Assembly: GCF_021044625.1 (NCBI RefSeq)
Contig: NZ_CP087999.1
Span: forward strand, 3,369,001 to 3,433,000
Reading direction: 5' to 3'
Length of the DNA: 64,000 nt
From: Geomonas sp. RF6
GTDB lineage: Bacteria > Desulfobacterota > Desulfuromonadia > Geobacterales > Geobacteraceae
Shown one piece after another: positions 9,377 to 17,711 of this stretch (its first letter is position 1; the number at the start of each line of letters is the position of its first letter). The notes beneath the pieces are model-generated. The model did no database searches. It worked only from the letters and a program-made list of their open reading frames with translations, and was not told the origin of the DNA. Both the position numbers and the translations under genes were made by a program.

Positions 9377-11113
9377 GTGGTAGTGAAAGGTAAGTGCGGC
9401 AGGAGACTGCCTTTATTTCTGGCAACGCTTCACGTTCTCTTCATCCTGCTGGCGTCGGCGGCGCCGAGCTTTGCCGCCAGTGTCATTCTCGACTGGGATC
9501 CCTCAACCGATGCGGATCTCTCCGGGTACAAGGTGTACTACCAGGCGGACTCCGCGGCTATTCCTTTCAAGGGGACTGGTGCGACGCAGGGGAGTGCCCC
9601 GATTGATGTCGCCAATACGACGACAGCTACCGTCGACGGACTCGATCCCGCCCGTTCCTACTTCTTTGCCGTAACCGCCTATAATTCCGTCGGGACGGAA
9701 AGCGTCTACTCAAACATCATCGAAATCCCCGAAGCTGTCGCTCCGATCGTGACCATCAGCTCTCCCTTGGCATCCGCCTCCGTCAGCGGTACCGTCCCCG
9801 TTACCGCCAGTGCTTCCGACAATGTCGGGGTCGCAAAGGTGGAGTTTTACATCAACGGCGCGCTCAAGGCAGCCGTCACAGCCGCACCGTACGTCTACTC
9901 CTGGAATACCTCTGCGCTCCCCCCCGGAAGCTATACCCTTTCGGCAAAGGCCTATGACGCTGCCGGGAATGTCGGACAGTCAGCCGGCGTCGCCGTGAAG
10001 GTAGCAGGGGATGTCGTTCCACCAACCGTCTCCGTTACCTCACCGACAGCCAATACAGCCGTCACCGGCTCTGTGACGGTTTCTGCCAGCGCAACCGACA
10101 ACGTGGGCGTGACAAAGACGGAGGTGTACGACAACGGGACCCTCGCCTTTGTCAGCAACCAGAGCTCGGTATCCTACGCCTGGGACACGACGCGTGCCGC
10201 CTCCGGCACCCATGCACTTGTGGCCAAGGCATACGACGCCGCAGGGAATGTCGGCCAGTCCTCCACTGTCGTGGTCACTGTCGGGACCGACGCCACCCCC
10301 CCGGCGGTTGCCCTGACTTCGCCCCTTGCCGGGAGCACCGTGCGCGGTGCAGTCAGCGTCTCGGCCAATGCCACTGACGCCGTCGGCGTGACCCGGGTGG
10401 AGTTTTATGTCCAGGGAGCGATCGCTGCCACCACGACGACCGCTCCGTACAGCTTCACCTGGAACACCGCCTCCGTCGCAAACGGCTCTTATACCCTCAC
10501 CGCGAAAGCGTACGACGCCGCAGGCAATATCGGGCGGTCCGGCACCGTGACCGTCACCGTTTCCAATGACAAGACAGCTCCGTCAGTCTCCCTTACCTCG
10601 CCTGTCGCCGGCACCAAAGTGGGCGGGACCGTGGCGGTCACGGCCGCTGCTACCGACAATGTAGGAGTCGGCAAGGTTTCCTTTTTTGTGAACGGGGTGT
10701 TGAAAAGTACCGATACCACCGCGCCCTATAGCTACAGCTGGACTACCACGGCTTTTGCCAATGGAAGCTATACCCTCACCGCCAAGGCCTACGACGCCGC
10801 CGGTAACGTCGGGCAGTCGGGATCCGTCACGGTCACCGTCTACAACGACAAAACTGCCCCTACCGTGACATTGCTCTCCCCGACGTCGAGCTATTTCAAA
10901 GGCACCTCTCTTGCCGTCAAGGCGTCGGGCACCGACAATGTCGGCATCAAGAAGATGCTGCTGTACATCGACGGCGTGCTGAAGTACACGACGACTTACA
11001 GCTCCTTTTCCACCTCAGTTGCCCTCGCTGCGGGACAACACACCATCGTGGTGAAAGCTTACGACGCTGCGAACAATGTAGGTACCGTGACGAAAACGGT
11101 GACTCTTTACTAA
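9377..11113 (+). CDS. Secreted FN3 plus five Ig-repeat protein, riboswitch-controlled
   Basis: About 578 residues. A signal peptide (hydrophobic core ending SAAPSFAA) is followed by a fibronectin type III domain (DWDPSTDADLSGYKVYYQ to GTESVYSNIIEI) and five Ig-like repeats of about 93 residues. Each repeat starts P-x-V-x-x-x-SP and contains ASDNVGV-x-K-x-E-F-Y and AKAYDAAGNVG, which is the Big_7-type bacterial Ig domain. No membrane anchor, PEP-CTERM or catalytic domain is visible, so it is most likely an extracellular matrix or adhesive protein. GGAGGT at 9364-9369 supports a GTG start at 9377 (9374 and 9383 are alternatives). A GTG at 9335 sits right behind the terminator T-tract and is unlikely. 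Paralogous to the genes at 11725 and 15362. Confidence 0.85.
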   Translation: MVVKGKCGRRLPLFLATLHVLFILLASAAPSFAASVILDWDPSTDADLSGYKVYYQADSAAIPFKGTGATQGSAPIDVANTTTATVDGLDPARSYFFAVTAYNSVGTESVYSNIIEIPEAVAPIVTISSPLASASVSGTVPVTASASDNVGVAKVEFYINGALKAAVTAAPYVYSWNTSALPPGSYTLSAKAYDAAGNVGQSAGVAVKVAGDVVPPTVSVTSPTANTAVTGSVTVSASATDNVGVTKTEVYDNGTLAFVSNQSSVSYAWDTTRAASGTHALVAKAYDAAGNVGQSSTVVVTVGTDATPPAVALTSPLAGSTVRGAVSVSANATDAVGVTRVEFYVQGAIAATTTTAPYSFTWNTASVANGSYTLTAKAYDAAGNIGRSGTVTVTVSNDKTAPSVSLTSPVAGTKVGGTVAVTAAATDNVGVGKVSFFVNGVLKSTDTTAPYSYSWTTTAFANGSYTLTAKAYDAAGNVGQSGSVTVTVYNDKTAPTVTLLSPTSSYFKGTSLAVKASGTDNVGIKKMLLYIDGVLKYTTTYSSFSTSVALAAGQHTIVVKAYDAANNVGTVTKTVTLY

Positions 11114-11148
11114 GGCTCCTGATGAGTCACCACCTTGTTTAGCGAAAA

Positions 11149-11183
11149 GGGGGCGCGTCTCACGACGTGCCCCCCTCCTTTTG
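11149..11183 (+). terminator. Intrinsic terminator after the first FN3/Ig gene
   Basis: GGGGGCGCGTC pairs with GACGTGCCCCC around a TCAC loop, about 11 base pairs with one wobble, followed by the moderately T-rich TCCTTTTG. Confidence 0.7.
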
Positions 11184-11460
11184 TTACCGCTTACCGCGTC
11201 AGTCCATTTTCTTCCCTCTTCCAGAAACCCTTCTGCAGAGCAGCATGTAACTTTCGAGCTACGGCTGTTCATCCTTTTGGCAGTGCTCGACTGCTGGACT
11301 GGATCCCTCAGATATATCCAAATGACTGCAACTTTCGGGATACCTACTCCATAACTCTGCTCTTTGTCTGGACAGCCTTTTTGACCACCTGATTTAGTCC
11401 ACTCCCGCAAAAAAGTTGTGAAAACAGCTTATTAGGCATCAATGCTGCCCTTTGGCTCGC
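11184..11460. other. Non-coding stretch before the sigma-54 promoter
   Basis: About 280 bases with no credible gene. Enhancer sites for a sigma-54 activator would be expected here, but no clear repeated operator could be picked out by eye. Confidence 0.4.
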
Positions 11461-11476
11461 TGGCACTACACTTGCG
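11461..11476 (+). promoter_or_regulatory. Sigma-54 (RpoN) -24/-12 promoter, perfect match
   Basis: TGGCACTACACTTGCG matches the consensus TGGCAC-N5-TTGC exactly, with GG and GC ten bases apart. Predicted transcription starts near 11487, about 85 bases before the riboswitch-like element and 240 before the gene at 11725. An activator ATPase is required for this promoter class; PrsR, encoded at the right end of the window, is the natural candidate (inference). Confidence 0.8.
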
Positions 11477-11573
11477 AATTAATTTCTCGATAGGGTTGAA
11501 ACTAATTAGTCTAGCGGCGTGATCTCACTCACACAACAACTCCGCGAGATCTCCGACAGTTACAACCAGGTAT

Positions 11574-11679
11574 ATCGACGGCAACAAACCATCCGCGAGG
11601 GTGGAAGAAAGTCGCTGGGTCACTGGCAGAACGCCGGGTTCCGAATGCCTAATACGCGTCAGCGGGTCCCGGCTTTTTT
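11574..11679 (+). promoter_or_regulatory. Degenerate GEMM-I riboswitch, copy 2, with terminator
   Basis: The element keeps the GEMM layout: ATCGACGGCAACAAACC, a GCGA-capped stem (CCATCC/GGGTGG), a changed core GGAAGAAAGTC in place of GGGACGCAAAGCC, then GGGTCACTGGCAGAACGCCGGGTTCCGAA. Position 20 is again A. The terminator is intact: GCCGGG at 11633-11638 pairs with CCCGGC at 11668-11673 and six T residues follow. The altered core may weaken or abolish ligand binding, or tune it; this cannot be decided by eye. It lies at the same place relative to its gene as copies 1 and 3. Confidence 0.65.
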
Positions 11680-11724
11680 GCGCCTAAAGATCGCCACATA
11701 CATTCCCAAAGGGAGGTAACCATC

Positions 11725-13983
11725 ATGAAAAAGACCAGGTGTAGTTCCAAAAGTGTGCTCCAGACTGCGCTGATGCTGCTCGCGCTTTCTGCTCCTGCCC
11801 ATGCTGCCACTGTTGTACTCGATTGGGATCCTTCGAGCGACGCCGACCTCGCCGGCTACAAGGTTTATTACCAGGCGGACTCTGCAGCCGTTCCCTTCAA
11901 GGGGACCGGCGCTGCCGAGGGGAGCGCACCTATCGATGTGGCCAACACGACTACAGCGACCATAAACGGCCTCGATCCGAGCCGGTCCTACTTCTTTGCT
12001 GTCACCGCCTACAATTCCGCCGGAACCGAGAGCGTCTATTCCAACGTCATCGAGATCGCAGAGGCGATGCCGCCGGTCGTCAGCATTACTTCCGCAGTCG
12101 TTAACGCGGTCGCGGCAAACGTGGTGACGATTACCGCCAGCGCGTCCGACAACGCGGGCGTTACCGGCGTTCAGTTCTACGCCAACGGCGCCCTTATCGG
12201 GACCGTTTCTACCGCGCCATATGTTTATACCTGGAACACCTCGTCCCTCACCCCTGGCACCTACACGATTTCGGCGAAGGCTACGGACGCTGCGGGGAAC
12301 GTGGGTGAATCAAGCAGTGTGCAGGTCACGATCGGTGGGGATACGGTTCCTCCTACTGTTGCGGTGACCGCTCCTGGGCCGAATGCTTCATTGAGCGGCG
12401 GTGTCACGGTAACCGCCAATGCCACAGACAACACGGGTGTCACGAAGATCGAGGTCTACGACAACGGCACTGTCGCTTTCGTAAGCAATCAAAATTCCGC
12501 AAGCTACTACTGGGACACCACCCTGGCAAGCAATGGCACCCATACTCTCACTGCAAAGGCATACGACGCGGCAGGGAATGTTGGACTGGCAAGCGATGTG
12601 ACGGTAACGGTTCTGAACGATTCCTCCGCTCCGTCGGTGACCTTAGCCCCCCTCGGGACCGGTACGGTAGGTGGCGTGGTCGGCATTGCCGCCAACGCCT
12701 CTGACAACATCGGGGTTACCCAGGTAGAATTCTACGTCAACGGCGCTCTTCAGAGCACCTCCACGAGCGCTCCTTACGGCTTCAGCTGGAATACCGCCGT
12801 GCTCACTAACGGCTCCTACACCCTCAGCGCCAAAGCTTTCGACGCGGTAGGTAACGTTGGGCAATCCGGCACGGTGACCGTAACAGTCTTCAACGACACC
12901 TCCGCACCCGCCGTCTCCATCCTTTCCCCGACGAGCGGCAACACCGCGACCGGAACAGTCAATGTCGCCGCCGCTGCCAGCGATGATGTCGCCGTCTCCA
13001 AAGTGGAGTTCTACCTGAACGGGATCCTGCAGAATACCTCCACCAGCGCTCCTTACTCCTTTACCTGGAACACCGTGAACGTGGCGAATGGCTCCTACAC
13101 CATCAGTGCAAAAGCATTCGACGCAGCGGGCAACGTGGGACAGTCCGGCAGCGTGACGGTAGCAGTCTTCAACGACACCACCGCTCCGAGCGTATCACTC
13201 GCCGCCCCGACGACCGCTTCCGGGACAGTTACGGTTTCCGTTGCTGCCAGTGACGATGTGGCGGTCTCCAGGGTGGAGTTCTACCTCAATGGCGCGCTGC
13301 AGAGCACGACGACCAGCGCCCCCTACGGCTTCAGCTGGAATACCTCCAATGTGGCTAACGGCTCCTATACCCTCAGCGCAAAGGCTTTTGACGCAGCGGG
13401 GAACGTGGGACAGTCCGGCAGCGTGACGGTAGCAGTCTTTAACGACACCACCGCTCCGAGCGTTTCGGTCACCGCCCCGACCACCGCTTCCGGGACAGTT
13501 ACGGTTTCCGCGGCTGCCAGCGATGATGTAGCGGTCTCCAGGGTGGAGTTCTACCTCAATGGCGCGCTGCAGAGCACGACGACCAGCGCCCCTTACAGCT
13601 TCAACTGGAATACCGCAAGCTTCGCCAACGGCTCTTATACCTGGACCGCAAAAGCGTACGACGCAGCCGGCAATATCGGCCAGGCCGCAAACGTGGCGGT
13701 CACCGTCCTCAACGACACTACCGCGCCGACGGTAGCCTTCACTGCTCCCACTTCCCTCTACCTGAACGGCAGCAATGTGAAGATCAGCAGCTACGCTACT
13801 GATAACGTCGCGGTTGCAAAGATGGAACTCTACATCGATGGGGCCCTCAAGGTCTCTACCAACCAGAGCTCCATCAACTTCTCCTGGAACTTCGCCAAAG
13901 GGATCCACACCCTCGCGGTGAAAGCATACGATACTTCCAACAACGTCCAGACCGCGTCCCAGAAGCTGTACCGCTTCAACTAG
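11725..13983 (+). CDS. Secreted FN3 plus seven Ig-repeat protein
   Basis: 752 residues. A signal peptide (MKKTRCSSK start, ending APAHAA) is followed by a fibronectin type III domain nearly identical to those of its two paralogues, then seven Big_7-type Ig repeats of about 90-93 residues. Several repeats are almost identical in DNA as well as protein, so recent internal duplication has lengthened the array. The ATG is set by GGAGGT at 11712-11717. No anchor or catalytic domain is visible; a role as an extracellular spacer or adhesin is inferred. It is transcribed from the sigma-54 promoter at 11461 through a degenerate riboswitch, and closed by a bidirectional terminator. Confidence 0.85.
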   Translation: MKKTRCSSKSVLQTALMLLALSAPAHAATVVLDWDPSSDADLAGYKVYYQADSAAVPFKGTGAAEGSAPIDVANTTTATINGLDPSRSYFFAVTAYNSAGTESVYSNVIEIAEAMPPVVSITSAVVNAVAANVVTITASASDNAGVTGVQFYANGALIGTVSTAPYVYTWNTSSLTPGTYTISAKATDAAGNVGESSSVQVTIGGDTVPPTVAVTAPGPNASLSGGVTVTANATDNTGVTKIEVYDNGTVAFVSNQNSASYYWDTTLASNGTHTLTAKAYDAAGNVGLASDVTVTVLNDSSAPSVTLAPLGTGTVGGVVGIAANASDNIGVTQVEFYVNGALQSTSTSAPYGFSWNTAVLTNGSYTLSAKAFDAVGNVGQSGTVTVTVFNDTSAPAVSILSPTSGNTATGTVNVAAAASDDVAVSKVEFYLNGILQNTSTSAPYSFTWNTVNVANGSYTISAKAFDAAGNVGQSGSVTVAVFNDTTAPSVSLAAPTTASGTVTVSVAASDDVAVSRVEFYLNGALQSTTTSAPYGFSWNTSNVANGSYTLSAKAFDAAGNVGQSGSVTVAVFNDTTAPSVSVTAPTTASGTVTVSAAASDDVAVSRVEFYLNGALQSTTTSAPYSFNWNTASFANGSYTWTAKAYDAAGNIGQAANVAVTVLNDTTAPTVAFTAPTSLYLNGSNVKISSYATDNVAVAKMELYIDGALKVSTNQSSINFSWNFAKGIHTLAVKAYDTSNNVQTASQKLYRFN
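12919..13728 (+). repeat. Tandem 270-base repeats coding Ig domains
   Basis: The segment AACGACACCA at 13171 recurs at 13441, and 13261-13320 is base-for-base the same as 13531-13590, giving an exact period of 270 bases (90 codons). The unit before them is related but 279 bases apart. Such arrays can expand or contract by recombination. Confidence 0.85.
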
Positions 13984-14006
13984 CTCTCCTGCTGACACCG
14001 AACGGC

Positions 14007-14040
14007 AAAAAAGGCAGCTCCATCTGGGGCTGCCTTTTTT
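14007..14040. terminator. Bidirectional intrinsic terminator
   Basis: AAAAAAGGCAGC and GCTGCCTTTTTT flank a short loop between two convergent genes, so it can stop transcription from both sides. Confidence 0.9.
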
Positions 14041-14084
14041 GCGTCTATCGAACGAGATCAGAGCACGGTCAAGAGCCGAGGTCC

Positions 14085-14726
14085 CTACCGTTTCATCCTC
14101 CGCCGCGCGAAGCCGATGGCTGCTATGCCTCCGGCGAGGAGGAGGAAGGTTGAGGGTTCCGGTACCGGATCGGCGGTTGCCGAGTCTATTTGTACCAAGA
14201 GGCCGGTGGGGTTGGTGTAGGGGGCATCCCCCCAAGGACCGTTCTCCACCACAAAGAGAAGGAAGTTGATCTCGTCGATAAAACCATCGGTGATTGTAGC
14301 GGTGGTCAGCTGTCGGTAACTGTTGTCGCCGCCAGGAGTTGAGCCGATCCGATTACTATTAAAAAACAACTCGCTAACGTTGTCCGATGCCCAGGAGATC
14401 TTCAAGATCGCAGTCGCGGGATCAAAGTTCGTTAGGTCAAATGTGGTGAGATAGAAGTAACTGCCAGGGAGGTTTCCCGTCGCCGGCCCCATCGGCCACG
14501 TCTGGTCCGGATTGTTGAGTGTTATCCACTTCCCCGGGGTCCACACCGCTGCCGGAAAAGTCACCGGTATGGCTTCCGTGGGCTCGGCTTGCCCCTCAAA
14601 GTAAACTGAATACGCCGACGGCGTGTCGCTGCCATAGACAGTAAAGGCTTTAGCGCCAGCTACGGACGCCGAAAAGAGAACTGCCGCACACAGTGAACAG
14701 ACGACCCCCAGGATTGACTTCTTCAT
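14085..14726 (-). CDS. PEP-CTERM sorting-domain protein (exosortase substrate)
   Basis: 213 residues. A signal peptide at the N-terminus (MKKSILGVVCSLCAAVLF) and a classic PEP-CTERM tail at the C-terminus: VPEPST, a hydrophobic stretch FLLLAGGIAAIGF, then RRRMKR. The body is beta-rich and of unknown fold. The tail is recognised and cut by exosortase A, encoded here at 58802 (family knowledge). Start at 14726 follows AGGAGGG by five bases on the minus strand; an in-frame upstream start has no such site. It has its own sigma-54-like promoter at 14802-14818. It is the only PEP-CTERM protein in the window and is convergent with the second FN3/Ig gene. Confidence 0.9.
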   Translation of the reverse strand: MKKSILGVVCSLCAAVLFSASVAGAKAFTVYGSDTPSAYSVYFEGQAEPTEAIPVTFPAAVWTPGKWITLNNPDQTWPMGPATGNLPGSYFYLTTFDLTNFDPATAILKISWASDNVSELFFNSNRIGSTPGGDNSYRQLTTATITDGFIDEINFLLFVVENGPWGDAPYTNPTGLLVQIDSATADPVPEPSTFLLLAGGIAAIGFARRRMKR

Positions 14727-14801
14727 CAGAACCCTCCTTGTATTTATTTGCAGCAAATCAATGTATGAGCAGTGTCGGAATCTTCATCGACCCAATGGCA
14801 A

Positions 14802-14818
14802 AAGCATAACCGGTGCCA
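14802..14818 (-). promoter_or_regulatory. Sigma-54 promoter of the PEP-CTERM gene
   Basis: Read on the minus strand the site is TGGCACCGGTTATGCTT: a perfect -24 TGGCAC and a -12 ATGC, with GG and GC ten bases apart. The predicted start near 14792 leaves a leader of about 65 bases. PEP-CTERM genes in XrtA species are known to depend on RpoN and PrsR, which fits. Confidence 0.7.
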
Positions 14819-15210
14819 TCTGTGAAAGCTGCTGTTTCACCTGCGGTTTCTTCGTTGCGGTTGCCGGTGGGTTATTTTTTTGTAAAGAAATCCGACACTC
14901 CATTCACCCGATATAGAGGGCAGAAACTTCTTGACCGCAGCTTTGGTTTTAGGGTTACTAGCGCGTTCCAGCCTTTGGCAGAAAAGTGGCCGAGGGAGAT
15001 GCCGGGAACGCCTGCCGGCTTATCCCGGCCTACATAGGACAGAACCCTCGAAAGTATCAAGGGCGAGGGTGGGGGGAGTTCATTGGAGGTGGCATAGCGC
15101 CGTCTGGAGTAGACGAAGCAAAAAAGTGCGCCTCTGTGATTTGAAACACATGAGAAAGACCGGCGTTGTGGTTCACTGGCGCCAGCTTGCGGTGCATAAA
15201 ATTTAATAGG
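14819..15210. other. Divergent regulatory region before riboswitch copy 3
   Basis: No gene seen. TGGCGCCAGCTTGC at 15177-15190 resembles a sigma-54 site but its GG-GC spacing is nine rather than ten, so it is not called. Activator sites for the minus-strand PEP-CTERM promoter would lie here. Confidence 0.4.
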
Positions 15211-15323
15211 TACACGATAATACTAAACCATTCGCGAGAATGGGACGGAAAGCCTATAGGGTCTCTCTGAGACAGCCGGGTCGCCGAAATACCATGCGTG
15301 GTGTGCGGCCCCGGCTTATTTTG
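15211..15323 (+). promoter_or_regulatory. GEMM-I riboswitch, copy 3 (probable cyclic GMP-AMP sensor) with terminator
   Basis: Same design as copy 1: ACACGATAATACTAAACC, CCATTC-GCGA-GAATGG, GGGACGGAAAGCC, GTCTC/GAGAC hairpin and AGCCGGGTCGCCGAA. Position 20 is A, the cGAMP-preferring variant of Geobacter. The terminator uses GCCGGG at 15275-15280 and CCCGGC at 15310-15315, followed by TTATTTTG; the interrupted T-tract should make it leakier than copy 1. Ligand binding is expected to turn expression on because the aptamer and terminator share bases. Confidence 0.87.
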
Positions 15324-15361
15324 TTTCTGCCTGCCGCGCTCCACGGTTTTCGGAGGGCGAC

Positions 15362-17026
15362 ATGGCCAGGACGAAGCCGAACAAAATATCAGTGAAGATT
15401 TCTCTCCTGTACGCGGTCCTGCAGCTTTTGCTTACCTTCTGTTTCTTCCCTTCGGCTTCTTTTGCCGCCAGCGTCGTCCTCGACTGGGATCCCAGCACCG
15501 ACGCAGATCTCGCAGGGTACAAGGTCTATTACCAGGCCAATTCCTCCGCATTGCCTTTTGGAGGCTCCGGAGCAGACGAAGGTTCTGCCCCCCTCGACGT
15601 GAAAAATGTCACCAGCACCACCATCAGCGGGCTGGATCCGAGCAACTCCTACTACTTTGCGGTGACCGCCTACAACTCGGTCGGAACCGAGAGCGTCTAC
15701 TCCAACATCATCGAGATAAAGGAGGCGGTTGCTCCTTCGATAACGGTAACCGCACCTTCGACGACTGCGATCGGGACCGTCACGATCGGTGCCAATGCTT
15801 CCGACAATGCCGGTGTGACCGCAGTCCGTTTCTTCGTCAATGGGGAGATGGCTGCGGAGAAATCCTCTGCCCCATACTCCTTCGAGTGGAACACCGCGTC
15901 CCTTACTCCCGGCTCCTATTCGATCTCGGCAAAGGCGTACGATGCGGCGGGAAACGAGGGGACCTCCGATGTTGTCGTGGTAACAGTTGCGGGCGACACC
16001 GTGAAGCCTGCTGTTTCGGTCGTCGCGCCGACTGCTCCCCTAAGCGGTATGGTCGCTCTTTCGGCAAGCGCCACGGACAACACGGCCGTAGCCGCCATCG
16101 AACTGCAACTCGACGGCGCCGTCATCCTCACCGGAAACCAGAGCCCGGTAAGCTACACGCTCGACAGCTCGGCCGTCGCAAACGGCAGCCATCAGCTCTG
16201 CGCGAAGGCGTACGACGTGGCGGGAAATGCCGGCGACGCGTGCGTATCCCTTTTCGTCAACAACCCTGTCGTTGACTCCATTCCCCCCGTCATCAGCGCC
16301 TTTGGCATGCCCGCGTCTGCCGGTGCGCTCAATGTTCCGATCGAGTCTTTCTCCGCAACCGATAACGTCGCCGTTACCGGCTACCTCGTCACCGAAAGTG
16401 CTGATCCTCCGGCGGGTAACGGGGAGGGGTGGAGTGCCTCCGCTCCCGCGTCCTTCCGCTTTGCCGCTCCCGGCACTCACACCGCCTTTGCCTGGGCGAA
16501 AGACGCGGCGGGGAATGTTTCCGCGGCAGGGAGCGCGACTGTCACCATCACCCTGCCCGACACGACCGCACCGGCTGTCTCCCTCACCCTCTCCAACTCC
16601 GGCTCGACAGTCAGCGGCACCGTCAATGTCTCCCTCGCCGCGACAGACGATACGGCCGTCGCGAGGCTGGTCCTCTACGTCAACGGCAAGATGCAGGGCA
16701 GCTCGAACATGTCGTCGTTCAACATGGAGTGGAACAGCACCTCCGTTGCGGACGGCTCCTACACCTTCACCGCCAAAGCTTTCGATGCGGCGGGGAATGC
16801 AGGGGAGGCGGTACCGGTGACCGTGACGGTCTCCAACGTCCGCGAGCTCTCACTTCTCGATGCACTGACCGCGCTGCAGGTCGCCTGCGCCAAGATCATC
16901 CCCAACGCGGAGCAGGTGACGCAACTCGACGTGGCGCCCGTTGTTGGCGGCAAGTCGGCCCCCGACGGGAAGATAGACGCGGGTGACGTCCTCGTCATCC
17001 TCTCCCGTGTTGTCGGGAAAAAGTGA
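15362..17026 (+). CDS. Secreted FN3 plus Ig-repeat protein with dockerin-like tail, riboswitch-controlled
   Basis: 554 residues. Signal peptide (ending FPSASFAA), fibronectin type III domain as in its two paralogues, two Big_7-type Ig repeats, one divergent beta domain (PPVISAFGMPASAG onward), a further Ig repeat, then a 60-residue tail. The tail reads LLDALTALQVAC, then LDVAPVVGG and PDGKIDAGDVLVILSRVVG, which resembles a dockerin type I calcium-binding segment (D-x-D/N-G-x-I-D-x-x-D-x-x). The paralogues lack this tail. The ATG follows GGAGGG. It may dock to a cohesin-like partner or only bind calcium; no cohesin gene is seen in the window. Confidence 0.82.
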   Translation: MARTKPNKISVKISLLYAVLQLLLTFCFFPSASFAASVVLDWDPSTDADLAGYKVYYQANSSALPFGGSGADEGSAPLDVKNVTSTTISGLDPSNSYYFAVTAYNSVGTESVYSNIIEIKEAVAPSITVTAPSTTAIGTVTIGANASDNAGVTAVRFFVNGEMAAEKSSAPYSFEWNTASLTPGSYSISAKAYDAAGNEGTSDVVVVTVAGDTVKPAVSVVAPTAPLSGMVALSASATDNTAVAAIELQLDGAVILTGNQSPVSYTLDSSAVANGSHQLCAKAYDVAGNAGDACVSLFVNNPVVDSIPPVISAFGMPASAGALNVPIESFSATDNVAVTGYLVTESADPPAGNGEGWSASAPASFRFAAPGTHTAFAWAKDAAGNVSAAGSATVTITLPDTTAPAVSLTLSNSGSTVSGTVNVSLAATDDTAVARLVLYVNGKMQGSSNMSSFNMEWNSTSVADGSYTFTAKAFDAAGNAGEAVPVTVTVSNVRELSLLDALTALQVACAKIIPNAEQVTQLDVAPVVGGKSAPDGKIDAGDVLVILSRVVGKK

Positions 17027-17711
17027 GGCTACATCCTCCTGCGGCCGATGCTGGCAGCCGCTCTGAAGCGACAGGGGTGGGGGAACTGCCACCAGCTATG
17101 GAGGTGCCGGTTTCCCCCGCCCCCTGCCCCTCGGCCGCCAACTGTTCGGGGACATAGGTAACACTTTCTCCTACACCCACAATGGTGGGCGCGCAGCGAC
17201 TGGCGGTCGCTCGATTTGTCCTGCTTCTTCCATGCGTTCGTTAATCGCGCCGCCCCCCATCCCCCTCCTGTCCTCCCCCTTGAAAGGGGAGGAACGCGCA
17301 GCCGGTGGCCCAGGTTTCATCATCTCGTCCCCACAATTTGCGGAAGAACCTCTTTTGTTTCCCCTCTAACTCCCTCCATTACCCGCTCTCCCGGCATGTC
17401 CGCAGCAGAGCTAACTCCAGCTCGGACAACAATTATTGACAGGCTCTAATGTTGTTGTAGAGTAAATTCCTGGAAGCCGTGTCGGTGCCTTCGCCGGCCT
17501 CCCCCGAAGGTTCCTTATTCCCAGAATGGGAAGTGGCGCGATCACAGCACCGGGAAGCGAAACCTGTTCAACTGGAACAGATGCGGACGAGAAGACGTCT
17601 CCGCGGGGTGAGGCTGGTCGCTGAGACGACCTCCCCCTCGGCGTCCTCGGCTGCTTCGCACCGGGGCGCCGGACGGACCACAATTGTGGCCGCCGGGGGG
17701 AGGTCTCTCCC
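17027..17711. other. Long intergenic region before the main XrtA operon
   Basis: 685 bases without a credible gene. It contains a sigma-70-like promoter (next entry) and a weak GG-N10-GC element at 17534-17549 (TGGCGCGATCACAGCA) whose -12 half is poor. The promoter of the following 20-kb operon must lie here or further upstream. Confidence 0.45.
17436..17463 (+). promoter_or_regulatory. Candidate sigma-70 promoter for the XrtA operon
   Basis: TTGACA (perfect -35) is followed after 16 bases by TAGAGT (four of six for -10). It lies about 250 bases before the deacetylase gene, giving a long leader. Confidence 0.4.

Noticed and set aside
13195-14235. A 346-codon minus-strand frame over the Ig repeats and terminator
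   Set aside because: Crosses a strong terminator, has no start signal and mirrors repeats of the plus-strand gene.
15177-15190. Sigma-54 promoter before riboswitch copy 3
   Set aside because: TGGCGCCAGCTTGC has nine instead of ten bases between GG and GC.
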